A stretch of DNA of 64,000 nt, from contig LLCB01000010.1 of the NCBI GenBank assembly GCA_001414345.1, positions 62,001-126,000 on the forward strand, in the 5' to 3' direction. Shown here in pieces: positions 12,886 through 25,790 of the stretch. How positions within the stretch are numbered: the first letter of the stretch is position 1; every line of letters begins with the position of its first letter. The position numbers and the translations under genes are program-made. The DNA is from Hymenoscyphus infarciens. Lineage: Eukaryota; Ascomycota; Leotiomycetes; Helotiales; Helotiaceae. The notes under the pieces are model-generated. The model saw only the letters and a program-made list of their open reading frames with translations, was not told the origin of the DNA and ran no database searches.

Positions 12886-13239
12886 TATAATAGCACGAAA
12901 TATATACAACTATAGTAGAGGCATATAAGAGTGCGTATAGCAGAATGACGTATATAGATACTAGGCTCTAATATAGAAGAAAAGGCTAAACTAGCCTTTT
13001 CTAACTCTAGGAGAGTAGGCTACTATATATAAGAGGTTTTAGACGATATAAAAGGGGTACGAAACTAAATAACGATATACGTTAGCTAATATAAAAACCT
13101 GAACCTTATAAAGTACGTCTAAAAGTCTAGACGTATATAACCTTCCTAAATTAGATAATATAAAATAATAACTACTGAAAGCTAATATATATAGTATATG
13201 CTACGTAATATCGGCTATATAGAACGGTATACTGTTATA
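12886..13239 (-). repeat. LTR of element C (left copy)
   Basis: 354 bp, paired with 16897-17250 and preceded by AGTCT. Confidence 0.85.
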
Positions 13240-15109
13240 TCTCTCTCTTTTAAAAAAGACTTATCCTAAGTCTTCTCTCTCTTATTATTTAGAGCTAAAT
13301 CAGAATAGTATAAGTGTTATAACATTTATTATATTTGTTGATTTTATTATAAATAAGAAGGTAGATTAGAGTCTAAATCATAGCTAACCTAGGTTTAAAG
13401 ATGCTTTATTTATTATAATATTATAAGCGAGACGAGATATTAAGATATTGATTTTAGGTTTAAATTATAACTATAGATACTTGTAAAGAGACTTCGTTTC
13501 TAATCCTTTAATATTAAAACAAGTATTTAGTCCGATTCTATCTAGTAGTCAGAGAAAGTTTAAAGTAAAAAGTTCAAAAAGTTCAAAAGTTCAAAAGTTT
13601 AGAGTAAAATAAGAAAAAAATTTCAAAAGTTGAATTCGAAAGTTCAGAGTAGAGTCGGAAGTCGTTCGGTTAAGAGGCAGTGATAACTTAGTTAAGAGCT
13701 CACTTTAAGAGTATACTAATTCGTATCCGATTTAAATTCAAATAAAAAGAACTTCTAGCTCTACTAGAAGTAAAAGAAAGTAGGAAAGAAAAAGTTCAGA
13801 ATAGTCAGAGGCGATTTTAGAGTAGAGTTAGAAGTCGTTTAGTTAAGAGGTAGTAATAACTTAGTTAAGAGCTTACTTCTAAGTTATGTCTTATTAGAAA
13901 GCGTATTTCGACTAATTCATATCTAATTCAAATTTGCTAAAAGAATATAAGTCTATTTAAACTAAGGTTAGCTAATTAAATAAAGTTATTACTAAAGTTA
14001 TTATATTATCTAAAGTTTAAGATAATAATAAAAGTAGTTTTAGCTAGTCAAAGGCAAAGTTGTTTTTAAAGTTGTCTTACTATCTAAAGTTTAGAATAAT
14101 AAAAGGAGAGGTTTCAGCTAGTTAAAAGAGTTATTATTAAATATTAAAAATACTATCTAAGGTTTAGAATAATAAAAAAAGAGGTATAGTCTAATCTATC
14201 TAGTAGGTTAGAGAAAAAGTTTAAAAGTTAAAGGTGAATTTAGAGTAGAGTTAGAAGCGAATATTAAAAGGTAATATTATAGGTAATAGTAATGTCTTAG
14301 CTAAGAGTTTACTTCAAAGGTATACTAATTCACATCTAATTCGAATTCGAAATAAAATATCTAGTCTACTAGATATAAAAGAAAGTAAGACTCTTATCCT
14401 AGAGTTAGTAGGCTTTTAGCTAGTCAAAGGATTTTATTACTAAATATTATCAAAGTTTTACTATCTAAAGTTCAAGACAACAAAAAGGAGTATTTTTAGC
14501 TAGTTAAATAAACTTAATACCAAAGTTATTAAAGTTGAAATTATTATCTAAGTATCTAGAGATAATAAGAGAAGGGGTAGTTTTAGATATAGTAGCATCT
14601 AAGTTTAGATGTCTAGTTATATAAAACTATATTACTTAAGCCCGTAAGCCGCCTTATTCCCTTTAGCAATTCGGGTCTAAATCAGAGTACTTAAGAACTT
14701 ATTCGAAATCGTCTTCTAATTCTACTTCCACTTTAGAAGTAGTAGAGAAAAAGTTTAAAGTAAAATTAGAAAAGTTTAAAGTAAGAGTTATATAGTGTTT
14801 AGTTAAAGTTAATAGCAATAACTTAATTAAGAGCTTACTTCTAGGTTTTATTCTAATAAAGAGTATATTTTAACTAATTCGTATCTAATTCGAAAAACTT
14901 ACTAAAAGAGTATAGGTCTAAAAAAAGTTTAAAGTAAAGTTAGAACTAAAAAGTCGATAATATTATAGATAGTAATAACTTAGCTAAGAGGTTACTATCC
15001 TTTTAAGAGCGTACTAATTCGATTTATATCTAATTCAAATTTAGATAAAAAAGAACTTCTAGCTCTACTAGAAGTAAAAAGAAAGTAAGAAAGACTCCTT
15101 ACCAGAGTC

Positions 15110-15345
15110 AGTAGGGTTTTAGCTGGTCAAAGGTAAAGTTATTACTGAATGTTGAAAATGCTGTCCAAGTATCCAGGGATAATAAAAGAGGTAGTTTTGG
15201 CTGGTTAAATGAACTTGGTACCAAAGGTTATTAGAGTTTTGCTGTCCGAAGTTCGGGACAACAAAAGGAGGGGTTTCGGCTAGTCAAAAGACTTGATGCT
15301 GAATTTGAAAATGCTGTCCAAAGTTCGGGACAACAAAAAGGGGTA
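15110..15345. repeat. ~70-bp tandem repeats in element C
   Basis: Units carry GTCCAAAGTTCGGGACAACA and TTTCGGCTAGTCAAA. More decayed units lie at about 13.96-14.18 and 14.40-14.59 kb. The family is the same as in elements A and D. Confidence 0.65.
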
Positions 15346-16896
15346 CAGTTTCAGGTACGACATTTATCAGTACTATCGTAGGAACTATGTTGCTCAGGCC
15401 CGTAGGCCGCCTTATTCCCTTCGAGGTACTTAAGGACTTAATCGTCATCTTCTGATTTTAAAGAAGAGTCGCTGTCGTATCGTGGGGAGCTCGGAGCTAG
15501 ATAGAGGAGTATTCTGAACCGAAAAGCTAATATCAAATGATTTCGTTGTTTCCGAATATTCAGCTTCGGTGTCCCTCCTTATCCACAGCTAAAAGATGTC
15601 TTTTTGGTCGTTCGCTAGTAGAGGTTCGAGGGAAGATCAGAGTAGAGTCGGATAATGTTCGGTCGGTATTATTAAAGACAGCGATAACTCAGCTAAGAGC
15701 TCGCTTCTGAGTTTCGTTCTAAAGGAAAGCGTATTTCGACCGATTCGTATCCGATTCGAGGGTTAGGAAGTGGTAGGAAGGCATCAGGGGCAGCGGTGTC
15801 CCTGGAAGGGGTTGTCGCTCGACGCTATTCGGCAGAACTAAATTCGACCATCTTCGTCGTCTATTCGCAAGGATCCGAAAGCGTTCCAAGCATCCTCTGT
15901 CTCATAACCGGTCAAAAAGTAGGTATCTAAAAGGGTAACTATCTCTTCTTAATCTTAGAAAGCATTCTAAACCGACTCTAACTCGCATCTAGGCTCTAGG
16001 TAGTTCCTAGCCAGTCCGGTTATCGTACCCTAAATAAGGGCTTTACGTGTCAGAGGTGAACCATAGTAGTCGGCATTCACATAGAGTCTATCTCGTACCG
16101 ATATCTTCTATTGTCGGTATATAGGTAAAATGCCGTTATCTAAAAGGTTCGATCTTTTCGGTTATCTTACTTTTTCGTTAAGGTCGGAGGGTATTCGAAG
16201 GGGCTTTGGTGCTATGTCGGGTAAGTCGGAAGGCATTAGAGGCAGCGGCCCGTAGCCGAAAGAGGTATGAATTCGAGCTTAAAAAGTAAAGGAGGGTTCG
16301 AACAAAGGTTCGAAAGAAGGTTAGATCAGTAAGGGTTCAGAGGTGAGGTGTTTTTAACTTCGAAGTTCACTTATGATTATATCTATCTCGTCTAACTAAT
16401 CGTTTTATCCTTTATTTTATATGCCTCTATCTCTCGTCTATATATCGTCTATATTTAAAAAGTCTCTTAGGTATACAGGTAAGGATCGGAGAGGAATCGA
16501 ATAAGAGGTGTCTTTCGAAAAGGGGGGGTAGCCCTAGAAGGTCGTTTAACGCCTCGTAGCGGAACTATTAGAGGGGGGGGGGTAAGGTTAGGTTCAGAAG
16601 CCTTCGTAATAACTATAAAGTCGACTTATTTACTAATCCTAGAGTTATTAGGATTCTTAGGAACACTTAGTATATTCTAATCTCTTAATATATCTATAAT
16701 ACGATTTTTACTAGCTATTTATATAGATACTAAACCCTAGTATTACTAGCTATCTAGGTAGTCTCTAATTACCTAGCTATTTAAGGTTGTCGTTGTAATA
16801 GTCCGATTTAGGCCTAAAAAAGAAATAAAAGCGATGATAAGCTCGAAGGAGATATTATTTATACTATTACTAGTAAAGAAGAGTTTAGCCTTTTTA

Positions 16897-17250
16897 TATA
16901 ATAGTACGAAATATATATAACTATAGTAGAGGTATATAGAAGTATATATAGTAGAATAACGTATATAGATACTAGGCTCTAATATAGAAGAAAAGGCTAA
17001 ACTAGCCTTTTCTAACTCTAGGAGAGTAGGCTGCTATATATAAGAGGTTTTAGACGATATAAAAGAGGTATGAAACCGAATAACGACATACGTTAGCTAA
17101 TATAAAAACCCGAACTCTACGAAGTATATCTAAAAGTCTAGACGTATATAACCTTTCTAAATTAGATAATATAAAACAACAACTACTAAAAGCTAATATA
17201 TACGGCATATGTCACGTAATATCGGCTATATAGGACGGTATACTGTTATA
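16897..17250 (-). repeat. LTR of element C (right copy)
   Basis: 354 bp, paired with 12886-13239 and followed by AGTCT. Confidence 0.85.
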
Positions 17251-17255
17251 AGTCT

Positions 17256-20200
17256 CTCTAGCCTAAGTAGCTAAGTAGTTACTCTTAGTACTAGTTTTCT
17301 ATCTACTAGTACCCCTCTTAGCTCTTATAGATCTCTAATCCTCTTCTCTAGAGCTTTTATAAGTATATCTCTTTTCTATAAAATATCCTAGTAAAATAGG
17401 ACTAGGTGTTCTACTATCTCTCTACTACTTATATAAATATACTATAGTATAACCTAGTTTAGTACTCTTCTTATAAAGAGGAAAGTGTTTAGTTCTATTA
17501 CCTCTATTTATACTTAGACGAGTAGTAAGCTCTTTATCTTAATAAGCCTTTTATAAACCTTTTATAGCTCCTATTTATCTAGGTTTACTTTATCTAATAC
17601 TTCTATATATTATATTAAGTTCCTCTCTTAAGTCCTTCTCTTTTAAGTCTCTAGATAGTTCTTCTATTCTATAAGTATAGTATTATACTTAAATCTCGCT
17701 TCTTCTACTTCTTACTCTCCTTTCTACTTCTACCTTACTTTCTATAAGTATAGTATTACCTTTCCTACCTTTATTAGTCTACCTCTCCTTCTTCTTTTTA
17801 GCTATATTATTATATATTTATAAGTATTCTAGATTAGTTCCTCTAGCTTAGATCTTTAGAACTTTCTCTTAAAAGCAGCTACTTATAAGTTAATATATAG
17901 GTTAATTAGTATATAGTCTACTTTAACTTCTAGGTTTTAAACTAGAGTAGCTTTATATACCTCTATTACTACTTATAAGTATTCTAATTATTATATAAAG
18001 AAGCTCTTTATTATTCCCTTTATATTCCCTTCTTTTAGTATAATATAGTACTATACTAACGCTTTATATACTATTATACTCTTTATTACTACTATATATA
18101 TCTACCTTACTTAGTAGTAGTCTACTCTCTACGTTTTTCTAGTAAGCCTTATAAGTATAAAGGTCTATATTATAAGCTTCTTCTAAACTCTTTCTTAGTA
18201 TACCTTCTAGTTTAGTTTCTTATTAAGCTTTACTTTTAAGAACCTTATATATTTAATAAGTATAAGCCTTATCTCTTTAAACTAGACTATCTCTCTTTAT
18301 AGTACTCTTATTCTTATAAAGTATATAAGTACTATCTTCTCTAAGCTAAAAGCTATCTCTTACTTATTTACCTACTTATTATATACTTTCTAAGCTGTCT
18401 TAAGTATTCTATAGTTTACTACTATGCTTTTTAATATTATAAGTAGATTCGTATTATCTATAAAGCCTATTATAATAAGCTTATTAATTCTTACTAAGTC
18501 TTTATATAGTATTAAGATAAAGAGGATAAATAGTATTAGTAATAGTACTAATTCTTATAAGATACCTTATTTAAGGTCTCTTTTATCTATTAATTATCTA
18601 TTAAAGAATAGTATAGCCCTTTATTTAGAGAGAAAGCTCTTTATTTATATTATTACTTACTATAGAACCTCTTTCTCTCTTAATATATAAAGTAGCTATA
18701 TATAGTCTACTTAGTTAAAAGCTTCTACTATGTCTAATTAGGCTAAGAACATATAGCTCTTATTTTCTTATACTATATATATACTCTTTATTACTATTCT
18801 AATTACTAGTTCTATATTTTAGTACTTCTAGTTACCTATTTATAGCTCTAGTAGTATTACTATTTCTTTTATAAGCTATATAAGCCTTTATACTATTACT
18901 TTTTTAAAGATCTTACTTATAGTTAAGAGTAGTACTATTAGCTAGTAGGCCTCTACTTTACTCTACTTCTTAGTTATTTTACCTAGTTTTCTTAGTACTA
19001 CTACCTTTATATAGTAGAAGTAGGATAGGAAGTACTATAAGTAGAAGCTTACTTCTACTATTATAGTAAGTACTTTATAAAGCAGTTTATTATAAGCTTT
19101 TAAGAAGCTATTTACTAGTATATTAAATCCTAGTACTTTTTATAATATTAATCTTATAACTATCTTAATATACTTCTTAGTTATATATTAGCTTACTAAG
19201 TATCTTCTAAAGAAGCTCTTAGTATTCTAGTCTCTATTAAGAACGCTTAAGTAGTTAGCTATTAACTCTAAGAAGAACTTTTCTATAAGAATATAAGCCT
19301 TCTCTTAGTAGGTCTTACCTTTTATTTTATTAAGCAACGTAAGTGTTAATAGTACTAGTACTTCTAGTCTTATATATCTTTTAAGGTATATCTACTTTTT
19401 AAGTATCTAGAGTTTCCTTTTATCCTTTATTATCTTTACTAGTACCTCTCTCTAGCTCTTTATCTTTACCTTTCTACTTATTATTTAGAGTTCTTAAAAA
19501 GCATTATTAAGCTACTACTTCGAGCTCTCTATTTAGTACTCCTTCTAAGTCTTTTTATATCTCTTTACCTTTCTTAATACTTCTTTAACCTCTATATTCT
19601 ACTAGAGTTATACCTTCTTTCTATCTAGCTTCTAGAGTAGCGTTAAGGCTTTTACTATCTTTTAAAAGTCTTTTATAAGTTTCTATACTACTCTCTTAAG
19701 TTCTTATATATTTTAGATTATAAGTGTTTCTAAGTAAGAAGCTTCTACTTTAACTAGGATCTTATCTATTAGTCTCTAGCTAAATCTAGGCACTTATAGT
19801 ATCTTTCTCTCTTCTCTTACTTTTATTATAAGAAGTTAAGCTATATAGTCTAATTCTAGTAGGTTTAGAGACCTTTACTAGGTTACTATGTTCTTAGTAG
19901 AGAAGATAAGGTTAATTATAGAGTTATAAGAGCTCTCTCTTCTCTATATAGCTTTATTATAAAGTATATCTCTCTCTAGTATTTATAGTATAGTAAGTTT
20001 AAGAATAAGGTCTATATTCCTATTATATCTTCTATATATATCTTATAGAAGGTAGTAAGTATTTAGGTTACCTATTATAAGTGCTTTTCTTAGTCTTATT
20101 TACTAAAGTATATCCTTAATTAGTATCTACTCTATTTATAAGTTATAAACTAAGTAGACTATTATCTTATCTACTCTTTTCTCTATTATTATACTTACTT

Positions 20201-21349
20201 AGTTCTTATCTATAATATACGTCTAGCCTACTTTTAAGTATCTTTTATATATAAAGAGTATTACTACCTTATCTAACTAGATTATATTATATCTTAAGCT
20301 TAAAGAATAGCTAAGAGAGTCCTTTATACTATTCTATACTAGTTTTTAGATTACTAATATATTATATTCCTTCTTATAATTTAGAGCTATATTAAGAGCT
20401 TCTAGTATCTTTCTTATATTCTAATATAATACTATTATACTTATAGTAGTCTTATAGGTAGGGTTTAGGTTACTTCTATTTCTTCTTTATTTAGATCCTT
20501 TATTATACTAAAAGAGCCTCTTAGCTTTTCTAGGAACTAGGTTAGGTTACTACTATTTATATATCCTACTTTATTTATATTTATTAGCTTCTCTAATATA
20601 GATCTCTATCTTTACTTCTTTCTTAAGCTTTATAAGCTCTCTTTCTAGTTAAAAGTAAATAAGTAAAGTGTCTCTACCTTACTCTCTTTTAAGAGTCTTT
20701 ATAGGTTTATAAACGTAGTTATCTTATTAAGATATTATTCTCTTACTTATTTATAGTATTACTCCTCTATATAGTACTCCTTTATAAATACTAGGTGTCC
20801 TCTTCTATAATTCTTATACTTTACTAAGTATTCTTTTAAGTCCTTTTTACTAAGGTACTCTTTCTTACTTCCTTTATATCTCTTATATATATACTAAGTA
20901 TATCTCTTATCTTATTTATAAAAGTATATTATATACTCTTACTTTTAGTACTTATAGTACCTTTATACTACTACCTCTAAAGCGTATCTTTTATATAAGA
21001 AGTATTATACCTCTTATAGTATTCCTCTTATATATAGCCTTCTTACTTCCTCTATTATTACTACTTTAAGGATATAGTTCTTTTAAGCTAGTCTCTCTTA
21101 TTCTTAACACTCTTTATATCTATTTCCTTATTATATAATCTTTAGTATCCTTATATTAAAGGCTTAAGAGATACTTTATAGTATACTCTCTATCTTATTC
21201 TTAAGTATATTTACTAAGGCTCTTTTTATAAGTACTACTAGCGTTCTTACTACTACTACTATTCCTTATTTAAATACCTTCTTTACCTAGCTATTATCTT
21301 ATATATATTCTACCTACTTCTCTTTCTTAAACCTTATAATAATATCTCT
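17256..21349 (-). mobile_element. RIP-degraded LINE, downstream part
   Basis: On the minus strand two diagnostic LINE domains can still be read through RIP stops. Near 20.02-20.48 kb there is an endonuclease-like stretch including RYLKVG, RVDKIIVY, VYNPQIEY-like text and GDLNTY-like text. Near 18.43-18.60 kb there is reverse-transcriptase text equivalent to GI(P)QGSPL-PILF followed by GFIDNTNLL, a mutated F-DDTNLL active site. A CCHC-like zinc-knuckle trace (RRGH) lies near 20.8 kb, consistent with ORF1. This order fits a Tad1/jockey-type fungal non-LTR element. Its upstream part continues at 25,198 after the inserted element D. Confidence 0.75.
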
Positions 21350-21715
21350 TATAACGGCATACCGTCCTATATAGCCGATATTATATAGCATATGCCGTAT
21401 ATATTAGCTTTCAGTAGTTGTTGTTTTGTATTATCTAATTTAGAAAGGTTACGTATGTCCGTACGTCTGTCTAGACTTTTAGATATACTTCGTAGGGTTC
21501 GAGCTTTTGTATTAGCCGACGTATGTCGTTGTTCGGTTTCGTATCTCTTTTTATATTATCTAAAACCTCTTATATATAGTAGCCTACTCTCCTAGAGTTA
21601 GAAAAGGCTAGTTATTGTTTTCTTCCGTATTAGCGCCTAGTATCTATATACGTTATTCTACTATACGTACTCTTATATACCTCTACTATAGTTATATATA
21701 TTTCGTACTGTTATA
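21350..21715 (+). repeat. LTR of element D (left copy)
   Basis: 366 bp, paired with 24827-25192. It is less RIP-mutated than the right copy near its outer end. Confidence 0.85.
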
Positions 21716-23089
21716 TAAAAACAATAACTATTCTTCGCTAATAACAGCCTTAATAATATCTTCTTTAAGCTTATTACTACTCTTTGTTTAGAAGTCGATT
21801 TACTCTCGATTTAGAATATTATAATAGTATTCTTAAATAGCTAGGTAATTAGAGACTACTTAGACAGCTAGTAATACTAAAGTTTAGTATTTATATAAAT
21901 AGCTAGTAAAAATCGTATTTTAGTATACGTTAAGAGATTAGAATATACTAAGTATTCTCGAGAGTCTTAATAACCCTAGGTTCGGTGAATAAGTCGACTT
22001 ATAATAGTTATCTAGAAGGCTTCTAAATCTAATCTTACTCCCTCTCTCTCTAAATCGACATCTTTAAAATATTAAACCTAGTTCTACTATAAGGTGTTAA
22101 ATAACTTTTTAAAGCTATCTCCCTTTTTAAAAGACCCTCTAAACCCTCTCTAACCTATAACTATATACTAAAATAATAAGAGCTTTCGCCTCTAAAAACA
22201 ACCTTTTTAAAATTTAGATAATATATAGATAATAAGTAGACGAGATAGAAGTAAAAGGTATATAAAAGATAAAATGATTAGTTAGAGAGATAGAGGATAA
22301 AATTAGAAGTGAACTTCAAAGTTAAAAATCTTATCTCTAAACTCTCTCTAATCTAACTCTTATTTAACCCTCCTTTACTTTTAAGCTCTAATTTAGACCT
22401 CTTTCACTTAAGAGATACTACTACCTCTAATACCTTCCTACTACTTCCTAACTCTTGAATTAGATATAAATTAGTTAAAATACGCTTTCTAATAAGATAA
22501 AAAACTTAAAAGCAAGCTCTTAGCTAAGTTATTACTATTAATCCTAACTAAACATTATCTAACTCTACTTTAAACTTCCCTTGAACTAAAAGACTATAAC
22601 TACGGTTATAGACTAAGTCCTCGCTAGTATAAAGGTTAAAAGAGATAGAAGTAGAATTAAGAAGAAGATTATACTAAATAAACGTTCACTTTTTAAGTAC
22701 GGCTATACTTAGAGAGAATAAGAATAGTTCTTTTATATATAAGATAAGATTACACCTTAGCTCTAAAACCTATCTACTACGTTTAAGAGATACTAGAATT
22801 ATAACTTTACTAAAATAGTAAACGATCTTTTAGTTATAGATAAGAAGAGATACCGAAGTACTAAATATTTAGAAACGACTATGTCTATTGATATTAGTAC
22901 TTTAGTTCAAAAACACCTCTCTCTCCTTATCTAATTTAGCTCTAAACTCTCTACGATCTAACAGCAACTCTTTCTTTGAAATCAGAAGATGAATAAGTCC
23001 TTAAGTACCCTGAAGGGAACAAGGCGGCCTACGGGCCTAAGTAACACAGTCCTACGACAGTACCGATAAATGTCGTACCCGAAACTGTA

Positions 23090-23400
23090 CCCCTTTTTTG
23101 TTGTCCTAAACTTCAGACAATTCGACAACTCGGCTACAACTTCGCTTTTGACCAGCCGAAACTACCCTTATTATTGTCCCGAACTTCGGACAATACGACA
23201 ACTTCGGCATCAAGTTCATTTGACTAGCCGAAACCCCTCCTTTTGTTGTCCTGAACTTCGGATAGCATTTTTAACTTCGGTAACAAACTCTTTTGACCAG
23301 CCGAAACTGCCCCTCTTCTTGTTATCCTGGACTTCGGATAACAATTTCAAACTTTGACAATATTCGGTAATAACTCTTTTGTTTTAGCTAGCGAAACCCC
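23090..23400. repeat. ~70-bp tandem repeats in element D
   Basis: At least four units on the opposite strand relative to A and C, each with a GACCAGCCGAAAC-type block and a TGTCCTGAACTTCGGA-type block. They are open in one frame, which creates a repetitive 95-codon ORF that is not a gene. More decayed units follow at about 23.64-23.95 kb. Confidence 0.7.
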
Positions 23401-24826
23401 ACCGACTCTGGTATAGAGTCTTATAGTCTTTACATTCTATACTTCTTTTCACTTCTGGCCGGGCTAGAAGTTCCTTTTTCATTTGAATTCTTCGAATTAG
23501 ATATAAATCAGTATACCCTCGAAGTGAACTCTTAGCTAAGATATCACTGTCACCTATAACGTTACCTCTTAATATTCGCCTTTAACTCTACTTTAAATCT
23601 TTACTAATTTTACTTTAAACTTTTTCTCTACTACTTCTAAAGTAGAATCGGAATCGGAACTTTAATAATATTCGGTAATAAACTCTTTTAACTAGCCGAA
23701 CCACCTCTTTTATTATCTAGATACTCGAATAGCGTTTTCAATATTCGGTATTAAGTTCTTTTAACCTACTAAAACTCCTCTTTTTATAGTCCTAAACTTT
23801 AGATAGCGAAACTCTTTTAAATTCGATAATAACTCTTTTAACCAGCTGAAACTATACCTATTATTATTCTAAACATTAGATAATAATTTTAATATAATAA
23901 TATTTAATAATAACTCTTTTATTTTAACTAGCTAAAACCCTACTAACTCTAGTAAGGAGTCTTTCTCTCTTTCTTACTTTCTTTTACTTCTGGCTAAGCT
24001 AGAGGTTCTTTTTTTATTTAAACTTTTAAATCGGATACGAATCGAATCAGTACGCTCTTAAAAGGATAGTAACCTCTTAGCTAAGTTATTACTATTATCT
24101 ACGATATTATCGATTTTTCGGTTCTAACTTTACTCTAAATCTCCGCTAACCTAAGTTTAGATAAACTTACTTTCTTTTATATCTAGTAGACTAGATGTTT
24201 TATTTAAATTTTTCGAATTAGATATAAATCGGTACGCTTTTAAAAGGATAGTAACCTCTTAGCTAAGTTATTACTATCTATAATATTATTAACTTTCTAA
24301 CTTTACTCTAAGTCCCTGCCGACTTTAGTTTAGACAAACCTATACTTTTTTAATAAATTCGAATTAGAGAATTCGAATTAGATACGAATTAGTACGCTCT
24401 TAAAGTAAGCTCTTAACTAAGTTATTACTATCACCTTCAACGTTACCTCTTAACTGAACGACCTCCGACTCTACTCTGAATTCGCCTTCGACTTTTAAAC
24501 TTTTGAACTTTTAAACTTTAAACTTTCTCCGACCTACTAGACGGATCAGACTATACTCTTTTAGCAGATGCGAATGCTTACTTTTGATATTAAAGGATTA
24601 GAAACGAAGTCTCTTTATAAGTATTTACGAAATCGATTTAGAACCGATATCTCGTCTCGCTTACGATATTATAATAAACAAAGAATCTTCGAACCTAGGT
24701 TAGCTACGATTTAGACTCTAATCAACTTATAACAACATAATAAATACAACACTTACGCTATTCTAATTCAGCTCTAAATAATAAGAGAGAGAAGACTTAG
24801 GACGAGTCTTTTTCAAAGGAGAGGGA

Positions 24827-25192
24827 TATAATAGTATACCGTCTTATATAGCTGATATTACGTGGTATATGCTATATATATTAGCTTTTAGTAGTTATTA
24901 TTTTATATTATCTAATTTAGGAAGGTTATATATATCTATACATCTGTCTAGACTTTCAAATATACTTCGTAGGGTTTAGGCTTTTGTATTAGCTAACGTA
25001 TATCGTTGTTTAGTTTCGTACCTCTTTTTGTATTATCTAAAACCTCTTATATATAGTAGCCTACTCTCCTAGAGTCAGAAAAGGCTAGTTATTGTTTTCT
25101 TCTATATTAGCGCCTAGTATCTATATACGTTATTCTACTATACGCACTCCTATATACCTCTACTATAGTTGTATATATTTCGTGCCGTTATA
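24827..25192 (+). repeat. LTR of element D (right copy)
   Basis: 366 bp, paired with 21350-21715 and followed by TCTCT. Confidence 0.85.
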
Positions 25193-25197
25193 TCTCT

Positions 25198-25790
25198 ACT
25201 CTAGAGCTTTTAAGCTATTATTACTCTTATCTTATATCTACCTATATTTATAGCTTTAATTACCTCCTTTAGTAATAGCTTATCTTTCTCTTTATCTATC
25301 TCTATTACTTAGACTATAATCTCCCTTATATATTTAGCTAGTACTATGTATTTCCTTTATAGTATAGTTACTACCCCTCTCTATAGTCTCCTAGTTCTAG
25401 CTCTCTCTACCTATATTAGACTATACTCCTTTATTCCTCTTATTCTCTTAACTATAATAGTAAGCTCCTCTTATAAGATTCTATATATAATTATATTATC
25501 CTCTCTCTTCCTAGTTCTCTTATACTTAAGTACTTTTCTTACTACTTTAATAATTACTTTAATACCTCTCTTCTTTATTACTAAGTTAAGTATTATTTAG
25601 ATTAAGCTCTTCTCTATTATATCTACGTAGTCTAATACTCTCTTCTATCTTCTTATACTCTATTCTTCTTAGTTTATTATACTATCTTTATTAGTTACTA
25701 GTACTCTAGAGAGGGGAATAGAGGCTCTTTATAAGCCTCTCTTTTTCCTACTACTACTACTATTATAATTATTTAATATAATTATAGAGT
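25198..25790 (-). mobile_element. LINE, upstream part beyond element D
   Basis: Because D is flanked by a duplicated TCTCT, sequence on both sides was continuous before insertion, so this segment should be the 5' (ORF1) side of the minus-strand LINE. The end near 25.79 kb is only approximate. No domain is legible here. Confidence 0.4.

Larger units (their letters stand above)
12886..17250 (-). mobile_element. LTR retrotransposon C (gypsy-type, gag-only)
   Basis: 354-bp LTRs at 12886-13239 and 16897-17250, with target duplication AGTCT at 12881-12885 and 17251-17255. The pyrimidine run TCTCTCTCTTTT just inside the left LTR is the complement of a polypurine tract and sets the minus orientation. 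A gag remnant on the minus strand at about 15.84-16.25 kb is only lightly mutated and reads, in pieces, as LPIYRQWKIS-like text with RIP stops, then NYLEPRCELESV, then LLDTYFLTGYETEDAWNAF. No pol domains were seen in the 3.66-kb interior. The half 13.24-15.05 kb is much more RIP-mutated than 15.1-16.6 kb. Confidence 0.85.
21350..25192 (+). mobile_element. LTR retrotransposon D nested in the LINE
   Basis: 366-bp LTRs at 21350-21715 and 24827-25192 start TATAACGGCATACCG (or its RIP variant) and end GCCGTTATA. Target duplication TCTCT lies at 21345-21349 and 25193-25197. The purine tract AAAGGAGAGGGA directly before the right LTR gives plus orientation. Gag-like text is readable on the plus strand at about 22.69-22.96 kb. 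The LTR sequence is closely related to that of element C, so C and D are one family. The interior is about 3.1 kb with no visible pol. Confidence 0.85.

Noticed and set aside
18424..18690. 88-codon plus-strand ORF
   Set aside because: It is the antisense of the LINE reverse-transcriptase region; the minus strand carries the meaningful text.
21392..21595. 67-codon ORF
   Set aside because: Lies inside the left LTR of element D; LTR sequence, not a gene.
23070..23357. 95-codon ORF with internal repeats
   Set aside because: Chance frame through the ~70-bp tandem repeats of element D; composition follows the DNA repeat.
25346..25600. 84-codon hydrophobic ORF
   Set aside because: Leu/Ile/Tyr/Ser-rich translation is what RIP-altered AT-rich DNA gives; it lies antisense to the LINE.
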